DNA from: DSSB01 sp046346845
Lineage (GTDB): Bacteria > UBA10199 > DSSB01
Reading direction: 5' to 3'
Length of the DNA stretch: 64,000 nt
NCBI GenBank assembly: GCA_046346845.1
Contig: JAXMHH010000001.1
Coordinates: forward strand, 372,001-436,000
How positions within the stretch are numbered: the first letter of the stretch is position 1; every line of letters starts with the position of its first letter. Positions 56,921 to 64,000 of this stretch are shown piece after piece. Under the pieces are notes generated by a model, which had not been told where the DNA came from, did not search any database, and worked only from the letters and a program-made list of their open reading frames with translations. Both the position numbers and the translations under genes were made by a program.

Positions 56921-58093
56921 TCAAGCTCCCAAATCCGCGAGAAAACTCCTGCCCCCGGGCGAAGTCACGCGAAATACCTCCGCTAGGGTCGCCCCGACGT
57001 CCGCGAAGCTGTCGCGAATCCCAAGCGATCCGCCGCCGGGGGAACCGGGGGCATAGGCCAGGAGCGGGACGTATTCGCGAGTATGGTCGGTGGTGGCAAG
57101 ATAAGTCGGATCGCAACCGTGGTCGGCGCTGATCAACAGCAGGTCATCCGGTCCCAATTGGGTCAATATCCTAGCCAAGGCCGCGTCGAACTCCGCCAAG
57201 GCACCCGCGTAGCCCCGCGGGTCCCGGCGGTGCCCGTAGAGCATGTCGAAATCGACCAAGTTGACGAAGATCAGCCCCTCCCGCTCCTCCGCCAAGCTGC
57301 GCAAGGTCTGCGCGATCCCCTCCGGATTGCTCTGGGTGTGGTAGGAGCGGCGCATCCCCCGCTCGCTGAAGATGTCGCCGATCTTGCCGACGCCGATCAC
57401 CGGGACGCCCGCCGTTTCCAAGCGTTCCAATACCGTCTCGGCGGGCGGAGGCATGGCGAGGTCGCGGCGCCGCGGAGTGCGGAAAAATTTCCCCGGCTCG
57501 CCGGCAAAGGGGCGGGCAATCACCCGACCGATGCGGTAGCCGTCGCAGAGCCGCCGCGCGATCTCGCAGTAGCGGTATAGCTCCTCGATCGGCACCCGCC
57601 CTTCATGGCAGGCGATTTGGAAGACGCTGTCCGCGCTGGTGTAAACGATGGGCGCGCCGCTGCGCAGGTGCTCCTCCCCCAATTCCTGGATGATGACGGT
57701 CCCGGAGGCCGCCACATTGCCGAGGCTCTTGCGCCCGATCTCCGCCTCGAAGGCGGCGATCAAGGCCGGTGGAAAGCCTTGGGGATAGAGCCGCGGCGGG
57801 TCTTCGGACACCACCCCGGCGAGCTCCCAGTGTCCGGTGGTCGTATCCTTGGCCTTGGAGCGCTCGGCCATCTTGCCGTAATAGGCCCCGGGCCGGGCTT
57901 GCCCGCTAAGTCCGGGGATCGCGTCGACCTTGCCGAGCCCCAGGGACTCCAGGGCCGGCAGGCGCAAGCCGCCCATTGCCTCGGCGGTGTGTTTTAAGGT
58001 ATGGGCCCCTGCGTCGCCGAATTCCGCGGCATCGGGCATCGCGCCGATCCCCACCGAATCGAGGACGATCAGGCAAACGCGTCGGATAGGCAT
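56921..58093 (-). CDS. deoB: Phosphopentomutase
   Basis: 390 residues, normal length. Alkaline-phosphatase-superfamily metal motifs: VLDSVGIGAMPDA at the N-terminus, KDTTTGHWELAG with the phosphorylated Thr, IGVGKIGDIF, NLVDFDMLYGHRRDP, and SADHGCDPTYLATTDHTREYVP. It interconverts (deoxy)ribose-1-phosphate and -5-phosphate, taking the products of the two phosphorylases downstream. First gene of the five-gene minus-strand operon; divergent from the RlmI-like gene with 19 bp between starts, so the promoters overlap. Confidence 0.97.
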   Translation of the reverse strand: MPIRRVCLIVLDSVGIGAMPDAAEFGDAGAHTLKHTAEAMGGLRLPALESLGLGKVDAIPGLSGQARPGAYYGKMAERSKAKDTTTGHWELAGVVSEDPPRLYPQGFPPALIAAFEAEIGRKSLGNVAASGTVIIQELGEEHLRSGAPIVYTSADSVFQIACHEGRVPIEELYRYCEIARRLCDGYRIGRVIARPFAGEPGKFFRTPRRRDLAMPPPAETVLERLETAGVPVIGVGKIGDIFSERGMRRSYHTQSNPEGIAQTLRSLAEEREGLIFVNLVDFDMLYGHRRDPRGYAGALAEFDAALARILTQLGPDDLLLISADHGCDPTYLATTDHTREYVPLLAYAPGSPGGGSLGIRDSFADVGATLAEVFRVTSPGGRSFLADLGA

Positions 58094-58112
58094 GGTTCAA
58101 GGATAGAGTCTT

Positions 58113-59267
58113 TTGAAGGTCACGATCAATCAAAAAGCCCTGGAAAGACTGCAAGGCGGCCACGACTGGATCTTCCGCAGCGACTTGGTCGCGGTGGAAA
58201 AGGAACAGGCCGGAGTCGCCAGCGTCTGCTCGGAAAAGGGCAAGCTCTTGGGCGAGGCCCTGTACAGCCCCAAAAGCCTCATCGCCCTGCGCTTCATGAC
58301 CCGTGGCGCGGACAAGATCACCCCGGGGCTGATCCGCGACCGCATCCAGCTCGCCGACCGGCGGCGCCGCGAGATTTACCCCGACGAGGAGGCCTACCGG
58401 GTCGTCTTCGGGGAGGCCGACCGCCTCCCTTCGCTGATCGTCGACCGGTTCTCGGACCTCTTGGTGTTTCAAACGCTCAGCGCGGGGATGGACACCTTCA
58501 AGGAGACCGTCGTCGAGGTGCTCCGAGGGCTCTTCGCGCCGCGCGCCATCATCGAGCGCAACGACTCCACGGTGCGGCAGCGGGAGGAACTCCCCCTGCT
58601 CCGCCAATCGGTCTACGGAGAGGCGCCCCAGGAAGCCAGCTTTCGGTTCCAGGGCAGGACGATCCACTTCGACCCGATCGAGGGACAGAAGACGGGTTTC
58701 TTCCTCGACCAGCGTTTCAACGCCGCCGAGGCGAGACGCTTCGCCCACGGGGAGATGCTGGACGCCTTCTGCTACGTCGGCCAGTTCGGCCTGCAAGGCG
58801 CCCCACGGGCGAGTTCCGTGCTCTGCGTCGACGCCTCCGAACCCGCCCTGGCCTTCGCCGCTCGCAATGCGGAACTGAACGGGTTGGGCAATCTTCAGAC
58901 CCGCTGCGCCAACGCCTTCGATTTTTTGAAGGAATGCGACCAAGAAAAACGCCGCTTCGACACGATCTCGTTGGACCCGCCCGCCTTCGTGAAGAACCGG
59001 GCGGCCCTCAAGCCGGCCCTGCGCGGGTACAAAGAGATCAACCTGCGGGCTATGCGCCTGCTGCGCCCGGGCGGAATCCTGATCAGCTCGAGCTGCTCAC
59101 AACACCTAAGCTCCGGCCTCTTCGAGAAGACCTTGGCCGAGGCGGCCCGCGACGCCAAGCGGCGGGTGCAGGTCCTCGAGAAGCGCGGCCAGCCGGCGGA
59201 CCACCCCATCCTCCTCGGGGTCCCCGAGACCGAATACTTGAAATGCTACATCCTGCGCGTGGAATGA
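58113..59267 (+). CDS. Class I SAM-dependent rRNA methyltransferase (RlmI-like)
   Basis: 384 residues. N-terminal PUA-like domain (about 1-75: KALERLQGGHDWIFRSDL), a linking domain with DRLPSLIVDRFSDLLVFQ, then the methyltransferase with KTGFFLDQRFN, MLDAFCYVGQFGL and LDPPAFVKNRAAL (the NPP-like motif). Architecture and length match RlmI/RlmK-type 23S rRNA cytosine methyltransferases. The start appears to be TTG: the PUA domain begins right there and no suitable ATG is near. AGGA lies about 9 bp upstream. One base of uncertainty remains in the start position. Confidence 0.9.
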   Translation: MKVTINQKALERLQGGHDWIFRSDLVAVEKEQAGVASVCSEKGKLLGEALYSPKSLIALRFMTRGADKITPGLIRDRIQLADRRRREIYPDEEAYRVVFGEADRLPSLIVDRFSDLLVFQTLSAGMDTFKETVVEVLRGLFAPRAIIERNDSTVRQREELPLLRQSVYGEAPQEASFRFQGRTIHFDPIEGQKTGFFLDQRFNAAEARRFAHGEMLDAFCYVGQFGLQGAPRASSVLCVDASEPALAFAARNAELNGLGNLQTRCANAFDFLKECDQEKRRFDTISLDPPAFVKNRAALKPALRGYKEINLRAMRLLRPGGILISSSCSQHLSSGLFEKTLAEAARDAKRRVQVLEKRGQPADHPILLGVPETEYLKCYILRVE

Positions 59268-59272
59268 CGGTT

Positions 59273-59602
59273 CTATAGGAATTCGCAGAGGTACTCGCAG
59301 ATCCCGCGCAGCACCGAAATCTCGAAGGCGGAATTTCCGGGCACGCGGAAATCCATGCCGGCGGCGTAGGTCTTCCACTCCTCCTCGCCCGCGATCTTGA
59401 CCTTGCAGGAACCGGAGGTGATCAACATTCGCTCGGGGGCCCCGGTGTTGAATTGGAAGGATCCCGGATAGATCAGGCCGAGGGTCTTCTTGGCACCGGT
59501 GACGTCGTAGACGCTGTGGCTGACCACCTTGCCGTCGAAATAGACGTTGGCCTTGAGGTCCACGGACACGTTTTGTAGTTTTTGCGGGATGGCATCGGAC
59601 AT
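59273..59602 (-). CDS. ppnP: Pyrimidine/purine nucleoside phosphorylase
   Basis: 109 residues, one small cupin. The family pattern is clear: KANVYFDGKVVSHSV, KKTLGLIYPGSFQFNTGAPERMLITSG, GMDFRVPGNSAFEI and CEYLCEF at the end. PpnP (YaiE/DUF1255) phosphorolyses many nucleosides. With deoA and PNP nearby, the window holds three unrelated nucleoside phosphorylases within 5 kb. The start at 59602 has GGAGG 5 bp upstream; an ATG at 59620 contains that site and is rejected. Confidence 0.94.
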   Translation of the reverse strand: MSDAIPQKLQNVSVDLKANVYFDGKVVSHSVYDVTGAKKTLGLIYPGSFQFNTGAPERMLITSGSCKVKIAGEEEWKTYAAGMDFRVPGNSAFEISVLRGICEYLCEFL

Positions 59603-59630
59603 GGGTCCTCCTCTTTCCATCAGGTCTTGG

Positions 59631-60107
59631 TCAATAACCGGTTTCTTTCTCCTCGAACAGGCGGCGCTTGCCGGAGAGGCTTTGCAATTTTTCCATCAAG
59701 TCGCGCTGGGCCTCGGCCGCCTCGCCATCACCCTGCGCCTCCAGCGCTTCCGCCTTCTTGCCCAGGTTCTTCAGGATCACCATCAAATAATGCGGCGTCT
59801 TTTCGGAGGGAATGAAATAATTCATTAGCAGGATCAGGGCAAAGGACAGCGCGAAGCCGCCCAAGGCACCGTACCAGGGCCAGAGATGGAATCCCAGGGC
59901 CAAGATCAGGGCCCCCAGCAAGACCGCAACCCAGAGGCTGCGCGCCTGCGAGGGCGGCGCGATCCATTTTTGAATCTGCCCGGCCTGCAGTCCCTCGACC
60001 TCCTCGGCGAGCAACTCTCCCAGCCGGGAGGTCACGGAATGGATGCGGATGGCGTAGCTGGCAAAGACCGGAAAGACCAGGATCGCGATTTCCAAGACAA
60101 CCTGCAT
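59631..60107 (-). CDS. Small membrane protein of unknown function
   Basis: 158 residues. Three hydrophobic segments (about 2-22, 57-77, 82-105) and a charged, probably coiled-coil C-terminus (KNLGKKAEALEAQGDGEAAEAQRDLMEKLQ). The polar stretch between the first and second segments (SVTSRLGELLAEEVEGLQAGQIQKWI) would face one side. I do not recognise the family. It is 28 bp upstream of ppnP on the same strand and divergent from the FMN reductase. The start at 60107 is chosen because the part before it is not protein-like. Confidence 0.6.
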   Translation of the reverse strand: MQVVLEIAILVFPVFASYAIRIHSVTSRLGELLAEEVEGLQAGQIQKWIAPPSQARSLWVAVLLGALILALGFHLWPWYGALGGFALSFALILLMNYFIPSEKTPHYLMVILKNLGKKAEALEAQGDGEAAEAQRDLMEKLQSLSGKRRLFEEKETGY

Positions 60108-60182
60108 GGCCGGCGGTCTAGCGAAAAAGCCGCCTGGTAAAAAGAAATTTATTTCCGGCCCAAAAGCCAATAGCCTAGGGTC

Positions 60183-60764
60183 ATGTCTGAAATACCGAAA
60201 ATATTGGCCTTTGCCGGCAGCACCCGGGAGGAGTCCTTCAACAAAAAACTGCTAAAAATCGGCGTCCAAGGAGCAAGACGGGCGGGAGCCGAGGTGACCG
60301 TCGTAGACTTGCGCGATCTGCCCATGCCGCTCTACGACGGGGATTTGGAGGCCGTCCAGGGGCTCCCCGAAAACGCGATAAAATTCAAGTCGCTGTTGAA
60401 TTCTCACCACGGATTATTGATCGCGGCGCCCGAGTACAACAGCAGCGTAACAGGCGTGTTAAAAAACGCCATCGATTGGGCCTCGCGCACGGGACCCAAT
60501 GAGGCGCCCTTGGCCTCGTTCAGCGAGAAGGCCGCCGCCCTGCTCAGCGCCTCGCCGGGAGCCTTCGGCGGCCTAAGAGGCCTCGCCGCCCTGCGCCCAA
60601 TTCTCAATACCCTCGGGGTCCACGTCCTGCCCAACCAGGTCGGCGTCCCCCGTGCCCACGAGGCCTTCCAGACCGACGGGAACCTCAAAGATCCAAAAAT
60701 GCAGGCCAACGTGGAAAAACTCGGTGCCCAATTGGCGGGGTTTTTAAGGCGACACCGGGGATAG
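60183..60764 (+). CDS. NADPH-dependent FMN reductase family protein
   Basis: 193 residues. Flavodoxin-like fold with the phosphate-binding loop FAGSTREESFNKKLL and the flavin-ring loop APEYNSSVTGVLKNAIDW, both nearly canonical. A third loop contains ASPGAFGGLRGLAALR. Relatives include chromate reductases and quinone or azo reductases; the physiological substrate is not predictable. Cytoplasmic, monocistronic in appearance. It converges on the rhomboid gene. Confidence 0.93.
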   Translation: MSEIPKILAFAGSTREESFNKKLLKIGVQGARRAGAEVTVVDLRDLPMPLYDGDLEAVQGLPENAIKFKSLLNSHHGLLIAAPEYNSSVTGVLKNAIDWASRTGPNEAPLASFSEKAAALLSASPGAFGGLRGLAALRPILNTLGVHVLPNQVGVPRAHEAFQTDGNLKDPKMQANVEKLGAQLAGFLRRHRG

Positions 60765-60819
60765 GAACGCGGTTCGTTCCACCCCGGAGATTGGGATTGG
60801 CGCAAAGGTTTCTTGCCGC

Positions 60820-61710
60820 CTAACGGCGGAGCTTGGCGGCGAGAAAGCCCCAGAGCATGCCGGCCGCTAGGCCAAAGGTGTGCGCCCAGTTGGCGACGTT
60901 GCCGATCAGTCCGGTCCAACAGAGGATGAACCAAAGAATCATCATAGTGACGACCCCTTGGTTGAGCGAAAGCCCCGAGGCGGGATCGTAGCGGCCGCGC
61001 AGCCAAGAATAACCCAATAGGCCGTAGACAACCCCCGACATCCCGCCGAAATTGGGTCCGGCGAGGAAATACTGGCCCAAGTTGGAGACCGAGGCGATCA
61101 CCAAGACGAGGACCGCGAAGTAGAGCCCTCCCAGGTGCCGTTCGAGCACCGTGCCCAGGTCCTTGAGCCAGAGCATGTTGAAGAGGATATGCAGGACGCT
61201 GCTGTGGATGAAAATCGGTGTGATCAGCCGCCAGACCTGGCCGTGGAGAATTTCCGGCAGCCCCCCGCTCCATTCCAGGTAGGGTCCGACCACGTCGTAA
61301 CGGGTAATGAAGAAATAATCCAAGAACTCGTTGCTGCGATCGACGAAGGAGAAGACGGTGATCGCGACGCTCAGCACAATCAAGGCCCCGGTGACCGGAC
61401 CGAGACTCGTGTCCAAGCGGTGCCAATGGGTCCGCACGTCGATGACCCGGGACTGCCTGGCGAGCCTCTCTTGGAGAGAACGAATGGCCTCGGCAGAGGC
61501 CGCTTGGCCGCGATAGGGCTCATGATCAGGGTTACGCAGAAAATCGGCCAGGAAGGCCTCGGCGGAGGCCAAGTGGCGGTCGTTGTGCACCCAAAGGCTG
61601 TAGCTGCCGTCCGATTCGGCCTCGACCTGGTTGGGGATGCCCTGCACCAGGAGAAAATCGCTGAAACGGCGGGCGAGGTTCTTATTTTGGAGGGATCCGA
61701 TCATCCGCAT
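60820..61710 (-). CDS. glpG: GlpG-type rhomboid intramembrane serine protease
   Basis: 296 residues. The N-terminal cytoplasmic domain (about 1-70: MRMIGSLQNKNLARRFSDFLLVQG) resembles the GlpG cytoplasmic domain, followed by six membrane helices. Catalytic Ser lies in GGMSGVVYGLLGY, catalytic His in ANWAHTFGLAAGMLWG; HSSVLHILFNMLWL holds the conserved His/Asn of helix 2. It cleaves membrane-embedded substrates. The secreted protein at 7717-11367 has a membrane-anchor tail, but GlpG is not the specialised rhombosortase type, so a link is not implied. Start set by alignment with the GlpG opening; 61722 is an alternative. Confidence 0.93.
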   Translation of the reverse strand: MRMIGSLQNKNLARRFSDFLLVQGIPNQVEAESDGSYSLWVHNDRHLASAEAFLADFLRNPDHEPYRGQAASAEAIRSLQERLARQSRVIDVRTHWHRLDTSLGPVTGALIVLSVAITVFSFVDRSNEFLDYFFITRYDVVGPYLEWSGGLPEILHGQVWRLITPIFIHSSVLHILFNMLWLKDLGTVLERHLGGLYFAVLVLVIASVSNLGQYFLAGPNFGGMSGVVYGLLGYSWLRGRYDPASGLSLNQGVVTMMILWFILCWTGLIGNVANWAHTFGLAAGMLWGFLAAKLRR

Positions 61711-61774
61711 GGCGCGGCTCATTAGCTGGAATTTTACCGGGCGTCGAGCCTTGGTTTTACCCCCTGCCCCCGGC

Positions 61775-62329
61775 TCAGAAAATCTCGATGTATTGAATTT
61801 CGAGAATCTCGAGCTCGCGCAGGCCCTTGGGGCTGCGGAATTGCACCAAATCGCCGACCCGGGCGCGCAGCAGGGCCCGGGTGAGCGGGGAGATCCAGCT
61901 GATCTTTCCCCGCCCTGGATCGGCCTCGTCGATCCCGACGATGGAATAGGTCTTGCGAACCCCGTCCTCGTCCTCCACCGTGACGGTGGCCCCGAAGAAA
62001 ACCTGCTCGGACCGGACCGTGGTGGGATCGACGATTTCCGCGTTTTCCAGGCGCTTGGTGAGGAAGCGGATGCGGCGATCGATCTCCCGGAGGCGCCGCT
62101 TGCCGTAGATGTAATCGGCGTTCTCCGAGCGGTCGCCGTTGCCCGCCGCCCAGGCGACCACCGCGGTGAGCTCAGGGCGCTGTCGATGCAACAGGTCGTG
62201 TAGCTCCGCCTGGAGGCGGGCCGCGCCGGCGGGCGTCAGGTAATTCTTCTCTCCCTTGGGGACGGGCTGCTCCGGAAGCTCTTCCTCCTCGGGCGGCTCG
62301 TCCCCGCCGGTGACGAAGGCCTTGCTCAT
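61775..62329 (-). CDS. greB: Transcription elongation factor GreB
   Basis: 184 residues, slightly long because of a 28-residue acidic N-terminal extension (GGDEPPEEEELPEQP). The coiled-coil domain carries the acidic tip GDRSENADYIYGKRRLREIDRRIRFLTKRLE, whose Asp/Glu assist transcript cleavage by RNA polymerase. The C-terminal FKBP-like domain has VFFGATVTVEDEDG and WISPLTRALLRARVGD. GreB rather than GreA is suggested by YIYGKRRLREIDRR. Overlaps the histidine kinase stop by 4 bp. Confidence 0.95.
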   Translation of the reverse strand: MSKAFVTGGDEPPEEEELPEQPVPKGEKNYLTPAGAARLQAELHDLLHRQRPELTAVVAWAAGNGDRSENADYIYGKRRLREIDRRIRFLTKRLENAEIVDPTTVRSEQVFFGATVTVEDEDGVRKTYSIVGIDEADPGRGKISWISPLTRALLRARVGDLVQFRSPKGLRELEILEIQYIEIF

Positions 62330-64000
62330 GAGGAACCCTCGACCAATTGCTTGGCGCCCAGCATGATGGAGTCGCCGTCCCGGCTTTCCTTCACCTCGGG
62401 CGGGCGCTCCGCGCGCACGGGGAGCACCAGATGAAAGGTAGAGCCCTTCTCCTTTTCACTCTCGACCCAGATGGCTCCCTGGTGCATCTCGACGAACTGC
62501 TTGGTGAGCGCCAGGCCCAGCCCGGTCCCCTGATAGCGGCGCGTGAAGGAGCTGTCGACCTGCTCGAATACGTTGAAGATGGTCTTGAGGTCTTTGGGAT
62601 CGATCCCGATGCCGTTGTCCTCGACCTCCAAGGAAAAATACCCCGCGGGGCAGGTCGGAAACGGCGGGGCGTGGACGGCGGCCTCCGCGGGCCACTCGCG
62701 CAGGTGCCGGGCCCGCAGGGTAATGGCGCCAGACTCCGGCGTGAACTTGATGGCATTGGAAATAAGGTTGAGCAGGATCTGGCGGATCTTCCGCGCATCG
62801 GCGTGGAAGGCGGGCAAGGGACTCTCAATTTTCAACTCGAGCTTTTGCTGCTTCTTCTTCAGCAAGGGCGACACCGAGCTGGCGACCTCCTGGACCAAAT
62901 CTTCCAGGCTGAAGTCCTCGAGGTTCAATTCCATCTTCCCGGCCTCGACCTTGGCGAGGTCGAGGATGCTGTTGATCAGGTGGAGGAGATGCTCGCCGTT
63001 GTTGATGACCTCGCGCAGGCTGTCCTTCTGCTCGGCGTTGAGCTCGCCCATCACCTCTTCCATCAGCAGCTCGGAGAAGCCGATGATGGCGGTGAGCGGA
63101 GTGCGGAGCTCATGGCTCATGATGGCGAGGAACTCGCTCTTGATGCGGTTGGCGCGCTCCAACTCGATGTTCTTGTTCCTGATCTCGTCGAAGAGCTGGG
63201 CGCTTTCAATCGCCAGGGCGGCTTGGTTGGAGAAGTTCTCGAGCACTCCGATGCGGGTCTCGTCGACGAATTCCGTGCGCGAGATCCCAATCAGGGCGCC
63301 GATCACCCGACGCTCCGCGACCAGGGGCATGATGACGAATTTTTTGAACTCCATCTCGTCCTGGATGCGGTCGGCCAGCTCCTTCGACCAACTCGGCTCC
63401 ACCCCCTTCACCAATTCGCTCAGCTCCTGCCGGAACACCAGCCGGTTGCGGCGAATGGCCGTAAAGATGCTGTTGGGGGTCCCGGGTTGGAGCTTCATCT
63501 CGCTCAGCTTGAAGCCGATCCGGCCCTCGATCTGCTCGATCAGGGGGCTCTGGTTGGGGATGAAAAATTCGATCAGGCCGCTGGCACGGTTGGGCATGAC
63601 CAGGAGGCAGACGTCGTATCCGAGGCCCTCAACCACGCCCGCCAGGACCTGCTGGATGACCTCCAGCGGCGACATCATGCGGCGAATCGTGGAGGAAATG
63701 CGGTTGAGCGCGACCAGCTGCTTGTTCCGCTCTTCCAGGGCACGCTGCTTCAGCCGGGAGAAGAAATTGGAGATCTTGACTGCATAGACGACGATGGGAA
63801 GAAACAGCAGCAGCAGGAACAGGTTGGCGAAGCGGATGATATCTTTATCGCCGAACCAGGAGGCATGCTCCCCGGCATAGACGAAGGGCTTCAGCCAGCC
63901 CATCTCGATGCCGAGCACCAGGCTTCCGTAGAAAATGATCGAGAGGATGCCCGCAACGATCGCGACCTGGTAGTTGTAGAACATGCCGGCGGCGATGCAG
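62326..64000 (-). CDS. Sensor histidine kinase, N-terminus cut by window edge
   Basis: At least 552 residues. Visible order: the last membrane helices of a multi-pass sensor, a short coiled coil, a GAF domain (about 100-275), HisKA with SHELRTPLTAIIGFSELL (phosphoacceptor His near 310), and HATPase_c with N-box NLISNAIKFTP, G1 DNGIGID and G2 GTGLGLAL. No receiver domain. An ATG at 63984 exists, but the frame stays open to the edge (CIAAG before it) and the hydrophobic sequence MFYNYQVAIVAG looks like the middle of a membrane helix, so the true start is probably beyond 64000. Cotranscribed with greB (ATGA overlap). The signal is unknown. Confidence 0.92.
   Translation of the reverse strand, partial: CIAAGMFYNYQVAIVAGILSIIFYGSLVLGIEMGWLKPFVYAGEHASWFGDKDIIRFANLFLLLLFLPIVVYAVKISNFFSRLKQRALEERNKQLVALNRISSTIRRMMSPLEVIQQVLAGVVEGLGYDVCLLVMPNRASGLIEFFIPNQSPLIEQIEGRIGFKLSEMKLQPGTPNSIFTAIRRNRLVFRQELSELVKGVEPSWSKELADRIQDEMEFKKFVIMPLVAERRVIGALIGISRTEFVDETRIGVLENFSNQAALAIESAQLFDEIRNKNIELERANRIKSEFLAIMSHELRTPLTAIIGFSELLMEEVMGELNAEQKDSLREVINNGEHLLHLINSILDLAKVEAGKMELNLEDFSLEDLVQEVASSVSPLLKKKQQKLELKIESPLPAFHADARKIRQILLNLISNAIKFTPESGAITLRARHLREWPAEAAVHAPPFPTCPAGYFSLEVEDNGIGIDPKDLKTIFNVFEQVDSSFTRRYQGTGLGLALTKQFVEMHQGAIWVESEKEKGSTFHLVLPVRAERPPEVKESRDGDSIMLGAKQLVEGSS

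Overview
The window carries about 45 protein-coding genes, one complete rRNA operon and a family of very large unrecognised proteins. The genes suggest a diderm, GC-rich bacterium: predicted outer-membrane beta-barrels, many Sec signal peptides, a GlpG-type rhomboid protease, GreB, PpnP, and a secreted Calx-beta/thrombospondin-type-3 protein with a CxxxxC-terminal-anchor ending. That mix fits an uncultivated relative of the former Deltaproteobacteria. The placement is inference from gene style only; the 16S gene at 16.3-17.8 kb would settle it.

Layout. 1-0.95 kb has no credible protein gene. It holds a back-to-back pair of DnaA-box-like 9-mers, T-rich DNA, and then a hairpin-rich stretch ending in a strong intrinsic terminator, which may be an unassigned structured RNA. 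0.98-7.7 kb is a mixed set of small genes: GST, TfoX-like, two SnoaL-like proteins, a CDGSH/ferredoxin protein, an M23 peptidase and beta-barrels. 7.7-11.4 kb is a 1216-residue secreted calcium-binding repeat protein. 11.7-12.2 kb is msrB. 12.4-18.1 kb is an rrn operon on the minus strand (16S, tRNA-Ile, tRNA-Ala, 23S, 5S), with recognisable promoter, processing stems and terminator. 18.2-23.3 kb is a divergent pair: a membrane protein with a VWA domain, and a coiled-coil FHA protein. 23.4-27.9 kb holds an ion transporter, polA and a stress-type protein.

27.9-52.3 kb is the unusual part. Four giant genes (1222-1730 residues) and a 798-residue gene make up about a third of the window. They are interrupted by an ordinary housekeeping operon (miaB, bifunctional nuclease, VanZ-like, gamma-carbonic-anhydrase-like; 40.1-42.9 kb). 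Two giants are clear full-length paralogues and appear to carry a degenerate glycerol-3-phosphate-dehydrogenase-like (GpsA-like) domain. A third appears to carry a polymerase-beta-type nucleotidyltransferase-like segment and a sugar-nucleotidyltransferase-like segment. All have long Ala/Gly/Leu-rich hydrophobic helical stretches. I know of no described system with this composition.

52.3-58.1 kb is a compact minus-strand operon joining nucleoside catabolism (deoB, deoA, purine nucleoside phosphorylase) to tetrapyrrole synthesis (hemC, fused cobA-hemD) through stop/start overlaps. 58.1-64 kb holds an RlmI-like methyltransferase, ppnP, an FMN reductase, a rhomboid protease, greB and a sensor histidine kinase that runs off the right edge. 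No CRISPR array, transposase or prophage gene was seen.
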